DNA from: SZUA-584 sp964441275
Lineage (GTDB): Bacteria; Bacillota; Clostridia; Christensenellales; SZUA-584
DNA length: 64,000 nt
Direction: 5' to 3'
NCBI GenBank assembly: GCA_964441275.1
Contig: CAYTUG010000012.1
Span: 1-64,000, forward strand
The translations under genes were made by a program, and so were the position numbers. Under the pieces are notes generated by a model, which saw nothing but the letters and a program-made list of their open reading frames with translations, searched no databases and was not told where the DNA came from. Below, piece by piece: positions 33,230-42,929 of the stretch (positions are counted from its first letter, which is position 1; each line of letters opens with the position of its first letter).

Positions 33230-36200
33230 ATCACTTCTTTATCAAGCCGTACCGACAGCAGCTTTGAAACCCCTTTTTCTTCCATCGCAAACCCAAACAG
33301 ACTGTCGCAAACCGCCATGGTCGGTTTCCTGTGCGTGATTACTATAAACTGCATCTTTTTTGCGTTCTTCTTTAGATAGTCCGCAAACTTGCGCACGTTA
33401 ATCTCATCGAGGGCGGCGTCAATTTCGTCTAACACGCATACGGGAGACGGATTAATTTTTAGCAGCGCAAAAAGAAGGCATATTGCGGTCAGCGCTTTTT
33501 CCCCTCCCGAAAGCAGCGAAATTTTTTGCAGCTTCTTTCCCGGGGGCTCGGCGATTATTTCTATATTGCATTCCATTATATCTTCGTTTTCTTCCAACAC
33601 TAATTCGGCGTATCCGCCATCGAACAGCTCTTCAAACGTTTCCCCAAATCTTTTGTTTATCTGCTCAAAGCCATTCCTAAACGCAGTGCGCATTTTGGTC
33701 ATAAGAGACGACATAAGCTGGTTTAAGTCCTGCTCCGCTTCATCTAAATCGTCTCTTTGGCGCGCAAGCGTTGTCATGCGCTCTTTTAGCGCCGCATATT
33801 CTTCTACCGCCCTTGTGTTGACGCTGCCCAGCCCGTGCAGTTTTTCTCTTATCCTTTCAGCCTCGGACGCCGCGCCCGCAAGGCTTATATCCTCTTTTAG
33901 TTTGAGCGCGTTTGTGTAAGTAAGCTGGTATGTATCCCACAATTTGTTTTGCGCATTTTCAATATCCGCCTGCGTCCTTTCAACCAAAAAGGAGATGCGC
34001 AAACATTTTTCGCCCGCCTCGGCATATGCGGTTCTTATTTTTTCTATACGTTGCTCAAGTTTGGACGAAGCGTTAAACAACACGTCCCGGGACTGAACGG
34101 TTTTTGCCTGCTGCATTTTAATATCGGACAATTCCAAGCTCTTTTGTTTTCGCGTTTGCTCCAGAGTAGATTTAAGCTTATGCAAATTTTCATCGCTTTG
34201 TTCGTTAAGCTCCAATGTTTTGCCGCGGGAGGCGCACACGCGCTTAATTTCGTGTTTTTCAGCCGCTATCCTTGCATTATCGTTTTGCAGCGACTCTATT
34301 TCGCGCAATAAGCCCGCTGTTTTAAGTTTTACGCTATGTATTCTATCCCGAATTTGCTGCGCCATACCCTCGTTGCGTTTGTATTCGTCCTCTAAACGCT
34401 TAAAATCTGTTTCGCTCGTCTCGTTTTGCCGGGATATATCGGTTTGAATCAACGCGTGCTGCTCCGCCTCTTTTTCAAAGCGCTCAACATCGTAATCAAT
34501 TTGTTTTTCTTCGTCAAACAATCCTTTTTCTTGCCGTTCGTTATTGGTTGCCGCCGCAGCTAAAGAATCGCATTTTTCCCGTAATTCGACCGCTTTGATC
34601 TCGCAGCGGTGCAGCGCTTCACGTTTTTTCTCTAAACTGGAAACTATTTCTATTTGTTGTTCCACCAATGATTCGCATTTTGTTTCCAACCCGGATATGA
34701 TTTCTTTTATTTCCGTTATCCGGGCTTTAAGCTGTTGTTCGCGCCTGTCTCTTGAAACAAGCCCGGCATTTTCCCGCCTTATGCTGCCGCCCGTTATAGA
34801 CCCTCCCGGGTTTATTACATCGCCTTCAAGCGTTACCGTTCTAAACGATTGGGAGCACTTTCGCATTAGATTGATTGCGGCGTTCATGTCCTCAACAACA
34901 ACCGTTCTGCCCAATAGAAAATCAACCGCTTTCCGGGCGTCGGTGTCAATAAGCTCGCTTGCGATCCCGACTGCCCCCGATTCGGCAATTGCCTTTCTTT
35001 CAAAATCCGAAAGAAATCTTGCACGCAAAGAATCTAAAGGCAAAAATGTGACACGCCCGATGCTGTTGCGGCGCAGGTACTCAATTAGCTTTTTGGCGGA
35101 ATATTCGTCTTTGACTATAACATTTTGCAGCGCCGCTCCAAGGCACGCTTCCATTGCCGTTTCAAATCGCGCAGGCACGGATATCATATCGGCTACCGTG
35201 CCCAATATAAGAGCGCCAAGCGAAGCGTTCTCTTTAGAGGCTATCATCAGTTTTTTTACGCTGTGCCCGTAACCCTCGAAGCTTGACTTTATATCGGCAA
35301 GAACTTTATGAGAGGATACCGCGGACGAATAATCGCGCTTTGCCGCTTCAATCCGTTCTCTTATTCCGTTTATATTTTGATTTAGCTCTTTTTCTTGTAT
35401 AGCGGTCTTTTCTATGCGAAGTTTTATTTCTTGGTAGCTTAAACGGTTGTCCTCCGTTTGTTTTTCAAACTCGAGAATCGCATTTTGAATTTTTTCTTTT
35501 TCTTCGTCAAGCTCTTTTAGCTTGCCGACTATTTGTACCTTTCGTTGTTGGTGGGTATCAATTCTTTGCTCTATCGCATTTATTGCCGCTGATGCGTTCG
35601 CCTGGTTTTTAACAGCTTCAACCTTCATAGACTGCATTGTTTCTATGCTTTGCATACGATCGTGCGTTAAGGTTAAAAGGGCGTCCAACTCTAAATTCAG
35701 CGAGCGCTCAGTCTTATTTTGGACTGCGATTTCTTTTTCAATAACGCCAAGCCGGGCTAAGTTTTTTGCCTCGTCCTGCTCATAAATTGCTTGTTTTTCA
35801 TGTGCGGTTGAAACTTCTTGCTTTAAACGCAATGTATCTTTATTGTTGTTGCTTATTCGTTCGTCGCAAAGCCTTATCTCGCCTTCGATGCGCTCCGTCT
35901 CCGTCATCAGAACGCTTATCCTTTGCGCTATCGCATCCGCAGTATCGTCTGTTTGGCGGGCGCTTTCCTGCTGCCTTGCCAACTTTGAAATAAGCTCTTC
36001 TTTTTCCCGCTTGGTTTGCAACCGCTCTTCTTCGTAAGCAATTTTCTGCTGCTCCAACCGCTCTATTTTTTCTCTCGCCCTGTCATAGCTTCTTAGAAAC
36101 AGGTTAATATCGAGCGTTTTTAATTTCGCCGACAGCTCTAAATATACCTTAGCGTCTTCCGCCTGCTGCTTTAACGGCTCTAACATAAACGATTGTTCGC

Positions 36201-36786
36201 GCAATATGTCATCTATCCGCACCATATTGTGCCGGGTGCGCTCCAACTTGCGCTCCGCCTCTTCTTTGCGCACACGGTATTTCATTATTCCGGAGGCTTC
36301 TTCAAATATTCGTCGTCTGTCGGCGGACTTATCGCTAAGTATCTCGTCAATGCGTCCCTGCCCAATTATAGAATAACCTTCTTTTCCAATCCCGGTATCT
36401 CTGAAAATGTCGAGTATGTCTTTAAGCCTGCATTTTGTGCGGTTGATGTAATACTCGCTTTCGCCCGAACGGTAAAGTTTCCGGGCAATTTCAATTTCCG
36501 TATATTCAATATCGATACGTTTGTCGCTGTTGTCAAACAGCAACGATACTTCGCAGAACGAGCGGGGGTTGCGCGTTTGCGTTCCGGCAAAGATTATATC
36601 CTGCATTAAACCGCCGCGCAGACTTTTTGCGCTCTGTTCCCCAAGCACCCAGCGGACAGCATCAGCGACGTTGCTTTTTCCGCTTCCGTTAGGCCCGATA
36701 ACCCCTATTATCGAGCCGTAAAGTGTCATTTGAGTTTTTTCAGGGAACGATTTGAACCCCGTCATTTCTATAGATTTTAAAAACAA
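33226..36786 (-). CDS. smc: chromosome segregation protein SMC
   Basis: About 1186 residues. Walker A GPNGSGKSNV near residue 30, long coiled coils either side of a hinge around residues 500-650 (GYGHSVKKLM, GAALQNVIV), C-terminal LSGGEKALTAICLLFAL signature and Walker B DEIDAALDEIN. It compacts and segregates the chromosome with ScpAB. I choose TTG 36786: GAGG lies 7 bases upstream and the N-terminus then reads M-FLKSIEMTGFKSF, the family form. A TTG at 36801 overlaps the ribosome site. Confidence 0.96.
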   Translation of the reverse strand: MFLKSIEMTGFKSFPEKTQMTLYGSIIGVIGPNGSGKSNVADAVRWVLGEQSAKSLRGGLMQDIIFAGTQTRNPRSFCEVSLLFDNSDKRIDIEYTEIEIARKLYRSGESEYYINRTKCRLKDILDIFRDTGIGKEGYSIIGQGRIDEILSDKSADRRRIFEEASGIMKYRVRKEEAERKLERTRHNMVRIDDILREQSFMLEPLKQQAEDAKVYLELSAKLKTLDINLFLRSYDRAREKIERLEQQKIAYEEERLQTKREKEELISKLARQQESARQTDDTADAIAQRISVLMTETERIEGEIRLCDERISNNNKDTLRLKQEVSTAHEKQAIYEQDEAKNLARLGVIEKEIAVQNKTERSLNLELDALLTLTHDRMQSIETMQSMKVEAVKNQANASAAINAIEQRIDTHQQRKVQIVGKLKELDEEKEKIQNAILEFEKQTEDNRLSYQEIKLRIEKTAIQEKELNQNINGIRERIEAAKRDYSSAVSSHKVLADIKSSFEGYGHSVKKLMIASKENASLGALILGTVADMISVPARFETAMEACLGAALQNVIVKDEYSAKKLIEYLRRNSIGRVTFLPLDSLRARFLSDFERKAIAESGAVGIASELIDTDARKAVDFLLGRTVVVEDMNAAINLMRKCSQSFRTVTLEGDVINPGGSITGGSIRRENAGLVSRDRREQQLKARITEIKEIISGLETKCESLVEQQIEIVSSLEKKREALHRCEIKAVELREKCDSLAAAATNNERQEKGLFDEEKQIDYDVERFEKEAEQHALIQTDISRQNETSETDFKRLEDEYKRNEGMAQQIRDRIHSVKLKTAGLLREIESLQNDNARIAAEKHEIKRVCASRGKTLELNEQSDENLHKLKSTLEQTRKQKSLELSDIKMQQAKTVQSRDVLFNASSKLEQRIEKIRTAYAEAGEKCLRISFLVERTQADIENAQNKLWDTYQLTYTNALKLKEDISLAGAASEAERIREKLHGLGSVNTRAVEEYAALKERMTTLARQRDDLDEAEQDLNQLMSSLMTKMRTAFRNGFEQINKRFGETFEELFDGGYAELVLEENEDIMECNIEIIAEPPGKKLQKISLLSGGEKALTAICLLFALLKINPSPVCVLDEIDAALDEINVRKFADYLKKNAKKMQFIVITHRKPTMAVCDSLFGFAMEEKGVSKLLSVRLDKEVI

Positions 36787-36896
36787 CCGTTTACCTCGCA
36801 AAATTTAATAGCACGCCAACGTTGCTCTGCAAGAGGACATTACAGAAATTCTTTTCACAATACCATTACACCAAATAAAATGCTTACAGAAAAATA

Positions 36897-37226
36897 TTAT
36901 TTTAGCGCGCTGTCTATCATCTGCGCTATCTTCTCTTTTGTGACCACGCCAACAGATTTTTGTTTGACTTCTCCGCCGTAAAAAAGAATTAGCGTAGGTA
37001 TGCTCATAACGCCGTATCTTCCCGCCAAATCCGGCTCGTCATCTATGTTTATCTTAGCTACCTTTGCTTTCCCTTCGTATTCCAAAGCTATCTGATCTAA
37101 AGTGGGCGCAAGCATACGGCACGGAGGGCACCATTCCGCCCAAAAATCCACCAGCACGGGCAAATCGTTTGATACAACTTGTTCGTTGAAGTTTTCGCTG
37201 TCTATCGTTAAAATTTTGTCCGGCAT
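36897..37226 (-). CDS. trxA: thioredoxin with WCPPC active site
   Basis: 109 residues, normal thioredoxin length and fold (ilvdFWAEWCPPCRMLAP, then IPTLILFYGGE with the cis-Pro). The active-site dipeptide is Pro-Pro rather than the usual Gly-Pro, which would alter redox potential or partner choice. It starts 1 base after the RseC-like gene, so the two are probably cotranscribed. Confidence 0.93.
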   Translation of the reverse strand: MPDKILTIDSENFNEQVVSNDLPVLVDFWAEWCPPCRMLAPTLDQIALEYEGKAKVAKINIDDEPDLAGRYGVMSIPTLILFYGGEVKQKSVGVVTKEKIAQMIDSALK

Positions 37227-37227
37227 C

Positions 37228-37680
37228 TTATTCCTCCATATTTTCGTTTGTTTTTCTGACTTCTGTCATTTGATACACGTTTGATACAGATTTATTATAC
37301 GATGAAGCAGTAAGTTTTAACAGCAAAAAAGAAAAAGCAACAAATAAAAGCCCGAAAACCGCCATTGAAAGTTCGGCATTTTCCAAAACTTCGTGCTTTG
37401 CAAGCAGCCAGCCAACAAACACGCCTGTTATCAGCATTATTAGCGGAAACATATATGCGAGCGCCGAAGCATAAAAAGCCTTTTTCATTTTAATGCTTAC
37501 TTGCGCAAAATCGCCCGTTTTTGCGCCAAGGGCGTTGTGCACCTGCACGACAATCTCGTTTTGGCTTGAAAGCATACCGCACGCCCTGCAGCGTCCGCAA
37601 GCGGAAGAGCGTTTAAATTTTATATGCGCGGTATCGCCGGTAATGCCGACCACTTCTCCGTATTCAGTTATATCGCTCAT
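37228..37680 (-). CDS. RseC/SoxR-reducing-system-like membrane protein
   Basis: 150 residues. Cytoplasmic N-terminal beta domain with a Cys cluster CGRCRACGM, then two membrane segments at about 70-95 and 105-125. Matches the RseC/MucC family often linked to Rnf complexes or thiol redox; no Rnf genes are in the window. Located 16 bases after aspS and next to thioredoxin. Confidence 0.8.
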   Translation of the reverse strand: MSDITEYGEVVGITGDTAHIKFKRSSACGRCRACGMLSSQNEIVVQVHNALGAKTGDFAQVSIKMKKAFYASALAYMFPLIMLITGVFVGWLLAKHEVLENAELSMAVFGLLFVAFSFLLLKLTASSYNKSVSNVYQMTEVRKTNENMEE

Positions 37681-37696
37681 AAATACACCGCCTGCG

Positions 37697-39478
37697 TTAT
37701 TTGTTCAGTTTAAGCCCAAGCTCTTTTAGTTGTTTCTCCGGCACGGGCGTGGGCGCCATAGTCAGCAAACACGATGCATTCTGCACCTTAGGGAAAGCTA
37801 TTACATCGCGAATAGACTTAGCGCCAAGCAGCAACATTGCCAATCTATCCAGCCCAAAAGCAATGCCTCCGTGCGGAGGCGCACCATATTTTAAAGCCTC
37901 AAGCAAAAACCCAAAGCTATCTTCCGCCTGCTGCTGCGAAAAGCCCAAAGCCTCGAGCATTTTTTGCTGCAACGAGCTTGTGTGAATCCTTATGCTTCCT
38001 CCGCCTATTTCGTTTCCGTTTAACACAATATCATATGCCTTAGCATGTGCATTTGCAGGCTCGGTTAATAATATGTCTATGTCTTCGTCTTTAGGGCAGG
38101 TAAAGGGATGGTGCATAGCCGTGTATCTTTTTTCTTCTTCACTGTATTCAAACAAAGGGAAATCAACAACCCAGAGCAAATCGTATTTGTTTTTGTCTAT
38201 AAGCGAAAGCTTTTGCGCAATCTTTAAACGCAGGTTTCCCAACGCGTCAAACACAATTTTGTCTTTATCCCCCACGAAAAATATAATATCTCCCGTTTTG
38301 GCTTCGGTCCTTTCTATCAACGCCATAAGCTCTTGCTCTGTTAAAAACTTTGTAATTGGAGATTGTATTCCGTCTTCTTTCATAGACATCCACGCCATAC
38401 CTTTCGCCCCGTAAATCTTCACAAAGTCTACTAACGAGTCTATCTCCCGCCTTGCAAATTTTTCTACAGCGCCTTTAACGTTTATAGCGCGCACGCTGCC
38501 GCCTTTTTTTATTACTGAAGAAAACACAGTAAATTCCGTTCCGGCGACTATATCGCTTACATCTTTAAGCTCTAACCCAAACCGCGTGTCCGGTTTGTCT
38601 GAACCGTACCGGTTCATAGCTTCTTTATACGTTAGCCTTTTAAAAGGCAGATTTATGTCTATGTCTAAAACCTGTTTGAAAATATGCGCAATAAGCCCCT
38701 CGTTTGCGGCAATTATATCGTCTACGTCGATAAAAGACATTTCAATGTCAATCTGTGTAAACTCGGGCTGCCTGTCCGCCCTTAAATCTTCATCACGAAA
38801 GCATTTTACAATCTGAAAATAGCGGTCAAACCCCGATAACATAAGCATTTGCTTAAGCACTTGCGGAGATTGCGGCAAAGCGTAAAAGCTGCCTTGATGT
38901 ATGCGCGAGGGCACAAGGTAATCTCTTGCGCCTTCCGGAGTGCTTTTTGTAAGCATGGGGGTTTCAATATCGATAAATCCGTTTTGCTCAAGGTATTCAC
39001 GCGCCGCTGTGGCAATTTTGCTGCGAACAAGCATATTCTTCTGCATAACGGGGCGGCGCAAATCAAGATAGCGGTATTTAAGCCGCAACTCTTCCCTGAC
39101 CGCGGTTTCATCTTCTATTTCAAACGGAGGCGTTTGCGCGCTGTTTAACACTTTTATCCTCTGCGCTTTAACTTCAATTAATCCGGTGGGCAGCTTCTCG
39201 TTTATCGTCTCTTTGTCCCTTAACACAATCTTGCCATAAACCGCAATAACATATTCGCTTCTTAATCCGCTTGCTGTTAAGAAATCATCTTGCAATATAG
39301 ATTCGTCAAACACCACCTGCATTATTCCTGTTCTGTCGCGCAAATCAATAAACACAAGAGCGCCAAAATCTCTTCTCGTTTGCACCCACCCCATCAATGT
39401 GACATCTTTGCCAACATCGCCGGTGCAAAAGTTTGCGCAATAATCGGTGCGCTTCCAGCCGTTAACCAATCCGTTCAT
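37697..39478 (-). CDS. aspS: aspartyl-tRNA synthetase
   Basis: 593 residues, bacterial type. N-terminal OB anticodon domain (VTLMGWVQTRRDFGALVFIDLRDRTGIMQVV), class II motif 2 (FRDEDLRADRQPEFTQID), bacterial insertion domain, motif 3 GIAFGLDRLAMLLLG. ATG overlaps the hisS stop (ATGA). Translated with hisS under a T-box leader. Confidence 0.97.
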   Translation of the reverse strand: MNGLVNGWKRTDYCANFCTGDVGKDVTLMGWVQTRRDFGALVFIDLRDRTGIMQVVFDESILQDDFLTASGLRSEYVIAVYGKIVLRDKETINEKLPTGLIEVKAQRIKVLNSAQTPPFEIEDETAVREELRLKYRYLDLRRPVMQKNMLVRSKIATAAREYLEQNGFIDIETPMLTKSTPEGARDYLVPSRIHQGSFYALPQSPQVLKQMLMLSGFDRYFQIVKCFRDEDLRADRQPEFTQIDIEMSFIDVDDIIAANEGLIAHIFKQVLDIDINLPFKRLTYKEAMNRYGSDKPDTRFGLELKDVSDIVAGTEFTVFSSVIKKGGSVRAINVKGAVEKFARREIDSLVDFVKIYGAKGMAWMSMKEDGIQSPITKFLTEQELMALIERTEAKTGDIIFFVGDKDKIVFDALGNLRLKIAQKLSLIDKNKYDLLWVVDFPLFEYSEEEKRYTAMHHPFTCPKDEDIDILLTEPANAHAKAYDIVLNGNEIGGGSIRIHTSSLQQKMLEALGFSQQQAEDSFGFLLEALKYGAPPHGGIAFGLDRLAMLLLGAKSIRDVIAFPKVQNASCLLTMAPTPVPEKQLKELGLKLNK

Positions 39479-40734
39479 ATTATACCCGCCTTTATATGTG
39501 CATTAATCTTGTCAAATTCAACGGTTGTCTCCACGCTTTTTTGCATATTTCGGATAACCGCGGTATTAGAGTCAATTTCGTTTTTTCCAATTATAATTGC
39601 GTATTTTGCTTCAAGCCTTGCCGCCGCTTTAAGCTGGGCTTTTAAGCTCTTATCCATATGATCGCAGTCCGTCTTAAAGCCTTGTCCACGCAAATCCAAT
39701 GCTGTTTTAAACGCCTCGTGCGCCGATTCTTTGTCTGCGGCACATACATACACATCGCACAAATTTGTATGCGGCAGTTTAACTCCAAAGGATTCAAGCA
39801 CTATCAGCAGCCTTTCAATCCCAAGCCCGAATCCGATTCCGGGGGTTGGAGGGCCTCCTATCTGCTCTACCAACGCATCGTAACGCCCGCCTCCGCATAC
39901 CGTGCCTTGCGCGCCTATTCTATCGGAGATTATCTCAAATACTGTTTTCGTGTAATAATCGAGCCCGCGTACAATAAACGGGTTTATGTTGTATTCTACA
40001 GCCGATTTATCAAGATATTGCTTTAGCCCCTCAAAATGCGCCGCACAATCGCCGCACAGGTATTCAAGCATAACGGGAACATCTTTTTTAGCTTTAATGC
40101 ATTGTTTGCAATCGAGCACCCGCAAAGGGTTTGTCTGCATACGCGCTTTGCAATTTTCGCACAATTCGCCGCTTCTTTCGTGAAGATACTCTTTTAGCTT
40201 TAAGTTATAGTCTTTGCGGCACTTGCCGCAGCCTATGCTGTTTATGTTTAGCTTAAGTTCTTTTATCCCGAGCGATTTAAGCAGCTGTAGCGCAACGCAT
40301 ATTACTTCGGCGTCTACTGACGGGCCCCGCGCCCCGAAAGCCTCAATGCCAAATTGATGGTGCTGCCGCAAACGCCCCGCCTGCGGACGCTCATAACGAA
40401 ATACGGGCGCCGAAAGATAATACAGCTTTGTAGGCTGGCTTTTCGCATAAAGGCTGTTTTCTATAAAGCTGCGTACAACGCCCGCAGTACCTTCAGGCTT
40501 AAGGGTAATACTGCGACCGCCCTTATCGTCAAATGTGTACATCTCTTTTTGCACAATATCAGTTGTGTCGCCCACGCCCCGTAAAAACAGCTCCGTATGC
40601 TCAAACACGGGAGTTCTAATCTCTCTGTAACCGAAGCGTGCGCAAATTTCGCGAATTACAGACTCAATATACTGCCAATTGACACATTGCTCGGGCAATA
40701 TGTCCTTTGTGCCTTTTGGCGCTTTTGTAAGCAT
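39475..40734 (-). CDS. hisS: histidyl-tRNA synthetase
   Basis: 419 residues, class II. Motif 1 IRTPVFEHTELFLRGVG, motif 2 FRYERPQAGRLRQHHQFGIE, histidine-specific GLDYYTKTVFEI, motif 3 GIGFGLGIERLL, and C-terminal anticodon domain. AGGAGG precedes ATG 40734. Expression is controlled by the T-box leader at 40741-40947. Confidence 0.97.
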   Translation of the reverse strand: MLTKAPKGTKDILPEQCVNWQYIESVIREICARFGYREIRTPVFEHTELFLRGVGDTTDIVQKEMYTFDDKGGRSITLKPEGTAGVVRSFIENSLYAKSQPTKLYYLSAPVFRYERPQAGRLRQHHQFGIEAFGARGPSVDAEVICVALQLLKSLGIKELKLNINSIGCGKCRKDYNLKLKEYLHERSGELCENCKARMQTNPLRVLDCKQCIKAKKDVPVMLEYLCGDCAAHFEGLKQYLDKSAVEYNINPFIVRGLDYYTKTVFEIISDRIGAQGTVCGGGRYDALVEQIGGPPTPGIGFGLGIERLLIVLESFGVKLPHTNLCDVYVCAADKESAHEAFKTALDLRGQGFKTDCDHMDKSLKAQLKAAARLEAKYAIIIGKNEIDSNTAVIRNMQKSVETTVEFDKINAHIKAGII

Positions 40735-40740
40735 TTTCGC

Positions 40741-40947
40741 CTCCTAAAACAAAAAACGTCCCTTGCGCTGTCAGGGACGAGTTTTAAACCCGCGGTACCA
40801 CCCATGTTCCCGTAAACCCGGGCACTTAACAAATATATTATAACCGGCAAAAAGGCTGTTACCCTTTTTTTGCGCGCCCTTTCCGGTTACAGTCTTTGCC
40901 GGAAAGTCCCTTTAAAGCGCATTTTTAAAAAGAGGGCGTCCTCTTTG
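40741..40947 (-). promoter_or_regulatory. T-box leader of hisS-aspS
   Basis: The 15-base T-box consensus GGGTGGTACCGCGGG is complete on the minus strand (plus 40789-40803). It is preceded by stem I-like hairpins including CCGG...CCGG near 40870-40905 and followed by a terminator. Uncharged tRNA, presumably tRNA-His, would pair with the T-box and form the antiterminator. The leader is compact, about 200 nt. I could not assign the specifier triplet with confidence. Confidence 0.9.
40751..40780 (-). terminator. T-box regulated terminator
   Basis: On the minus strand CGTCCCT (plus 40773-40779) pairs with AGGGACG (plus 40757-40763), followed by TTTTTTG. Competes with the antiterminator formed on the T-box. 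Confidence 0.85.
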
Positions 40948-40954
40948 ATGCCTT

Positions 40955-40983
40955 ATTATACACTCAGCCGTTTTATTTGTCTA
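40955..40983 (-). promoter_or_regulatory. promoter of the hisS T-box leader
   Basis: On the minus strand TAGACA (plus 40978-40983) and a perfect TATAAT (plus 40955-40960) are 17 bases apart. Confidence 0.75.
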
Positions 40984-41034
40984 TGGGGTAAGATTTGCGT
41001 TTTTTGCGCGCCGGCATAAGCCATAAAGCCGTTT

Positions 41035-42729
41035 CTAAACCATAGCTTTAATTATGCGCCGCACCGCTTCGTCCGCCGAACATTCGGCAGCTTCTTTTTC
41101 GCGTCTCTGTTTGAATTCCACTACCCCTTCGGCCGCGCGCCGTCCTACATTTATGCGATAAGGTACGCCTATCAAATCCGCATCCTTGAACTTGACCCCG
41201 GCGCGCTCGTCGCGATCGTCCAAAAGCGCCTCAACGCCCGCATCTTTAAGTTCATTGTATATCTGCAAAGCGAGAGCCGCTTGAGTTTTGTCAACCGCGC
41301 TTACAGGAACGATGGTAACAAGATAAGGAGCTACGCAATCCGGCCAGATTATCCCGTTTTCATCATGAGATTGCTCAATTATTGCCTGCATTGTACGGTT
41401 TAACCCTATCCCATAGCTGCCCATTATGCAAGGTTTCTGTTTCGCCTTCTCGTCAAGAAAAAAGCATTCCATTGCAACGCTGTATTTGGTGCCAAGCTTG
41501 AAAATATGCCCAACCTCTATAGATTTGTCGATATTCGCATTCGAGCCGCATGCGGGGCAAGGATCTTCCGGCTCTATCATTCTTATATCGCATATCTCGC
41601 TTGTTACAAAATCCCTGTCGTAATTAACGCCTGTGTAATGAAAGTCCGTTTTGTTCGCCCCCACGATAAAGTTGCGCATACATACAACCTCTTTGTCTAC
41701 CACAAGCCTGTCCGCATCCAAACCTATTGGACCTGCGAATCCAATATCCGCACCGGTTGCTTTTTCTACCCGTTCTTGCGAGGCAAAATCAAAACTGGCG
41801 CATCCAAGATAGTTTTTTAGCTTTGTCTCGTTAATCTCGCGGTCTCCCCTAACCATTGCCGCAACGGTTTTGCCGTCGGCAACATAAAGAAGCGTTTTGG
41901 CAAAGCTTTCAGGCGTCTTCCCAAAGAACTCCGAGAGCTCTTCCACGGTGCCGACATTAGGCGTTTTAACCAGTTCAACCGCCGAATACTCTTCTTGCGA
42001 ATTTGTTGGTTCGGGACACGCCGCCAATTCGGCATTCGCCGCATAGCCGCATTTTTCGCATGAGATTATTATATCATCGCCGATATCCGACTTTATCATA
42101 AACTCCTGAGAACCGGACCCGCCCATTGCGCCGCTGTCGGCATGCACCACAACATAATCAAGCCCGCAGCGGTCAAATATTTTGCAGTAAGCATCATACA
42201 TTTTTTTATAGGACGCATCAAGGCCGGCCTCGTCCGTGTCAAAAGAATACGCGTCTTTCATTACAAACTCTCGGCTGCGGATCATACCGAAACGCGGCCT
42301 GCGCTCGTCCCTGTATTTATTTTGTATCTGATATATGGTTTTGGGCATGGATTTGTAGGATTGAAGTTCCTGCCGCAGCACATGTGCAAATATTTCTTCG
42401 TGTGTGGGCCCGAGGCAAAAATCCCTGCCGTTACGGTCTTTAAACTTTATCATTTCAGTGCCAAAAACATCCCATCTTCCCGACTGCTGATAATAATCCG
42501 CCGGAAGCAAAGCGGACATTATAAGCTCCTGCGCGCCCGCCGCATCCATCTCTTCGCGTATGATATTTTCTATCTTTTTAAAAACGCGAAAACCAAGAGG
42601 CATAAGCGCGTAAACCCCTGCCGCAAGCCGGCGGATCATACCCGCCTTTAACAGCAGTGCGTGGCTTTGCGCTTCGGCTTCCGCGGGAGTCTCGCGTTGT
42701 GTAAAAAACAGCATCTGCGACATTTTCAT
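41035..42729 (-). CDS. proS: prolyl-tRNA synthetase
   Basis: 564 residues, bacterial type with the YbaK-like editing insertion (about 230-390, including KTLLYVADGKTVAAMVRGDREINETKL). Class II motifs: motif 2 YRDERRPRFGMIRSREFVMKDAYSF and motif 3 GSYGIGLNRTMQAI, with a C-terminal anticodon domain. AAGGAG precedes ATG 42729. It has its own promoter and is separated from ackA by a terminator. Confidence 0.97.
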   Translation of the reverse strand: MKMSQMLFFTQRETPAEAEAQSHALLLKAGMIRRLAAGVYALMPLGFRVFKKIENIIREEMDAAGAQELIMSALLPADYYQQSGRWDVFGTEMIKFKDRNGRDFCLGPTHEEIFAHVLRQELQSYKSMPKTIYQIQNKYRDERRPRFGMIRSREFVMKDAYSFDTDEAGLDASYKKMYDAYCKIFDRCGLDYVVVHADSGAMGGSGSQEFMIKSDIGDDIIISCEKCGYAANAELAACPEPTNSQEEYSAVELVKTPNVGTVEELSEFFGKTPESFAKTLLYVADGKTVAAMVRGDREINETKLKNYLGCASFDFASQERVEKATGADIGFAGPIGLDADRLVVDKEVVCMRNFIVGANKTDFHYTGVNYDRDFVTSEICDIRMIEPEDPCPACGSNANIDKSIEVGHIFKLGTKYSVAMECFFLDEKAKQKPCIMGSYGIGLNRTMQAIIEQSHDENGIIWPDCVAPYLVTIVPVSAVDKTQAALALQIYNELKDAGVEALLDDRDERAGVKFKDADLIGVPYRINVGRRAAEGVVEFKQRREKEAAECSADEAVRRIIKAMV

Positions 42730-42772
42730 AACCCTATACTCCTTTTGGTGCAGGCAATTAAAATACCCGCAC

Positions 42773-42801
42773 AGTATAACATAACCTTAAGCCGCGTTCA
42801 A
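42773..42801 (-). promoter_or_regulatory. promoter of proS
   Basis: On the minus strand TTGAAC (plus 42796-42801) and TATACT (plus 42773-42778) are 17 bases apart, about 45 bases before the start codon. Confidence 0.75.
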
Positions 42802-42851
42802 TGCAAAACATTAAAATGGCGCCCTTGCGCTGTATCGGCTGTAAATGCGCC

Positions 42852-42891
42852 AAAAAATTAAAACATACTGCGCAAAACCGCAATATGTTTT
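42852..42891 (-). terminator. terminator of pta-ackA
   Basis: On the minus strand AAAACATA pairs with TATGTTTT around an inner GCG/CGC pairing, and AATTTTTT follows. Located between the ackA stop and the proS promoter. Confidence 0.75.
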
Positions 42892-42929
42892 AAAAAGCGT
42901 ACAATAAACACTCTATCGTTTAAATGCGC

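Noticed and set aside
34544..35272. Long plus-strand frame antisense to smc
   Set aside because: It mirrors the codon pattern of smc, has no ribosome site and no recognisable motif.
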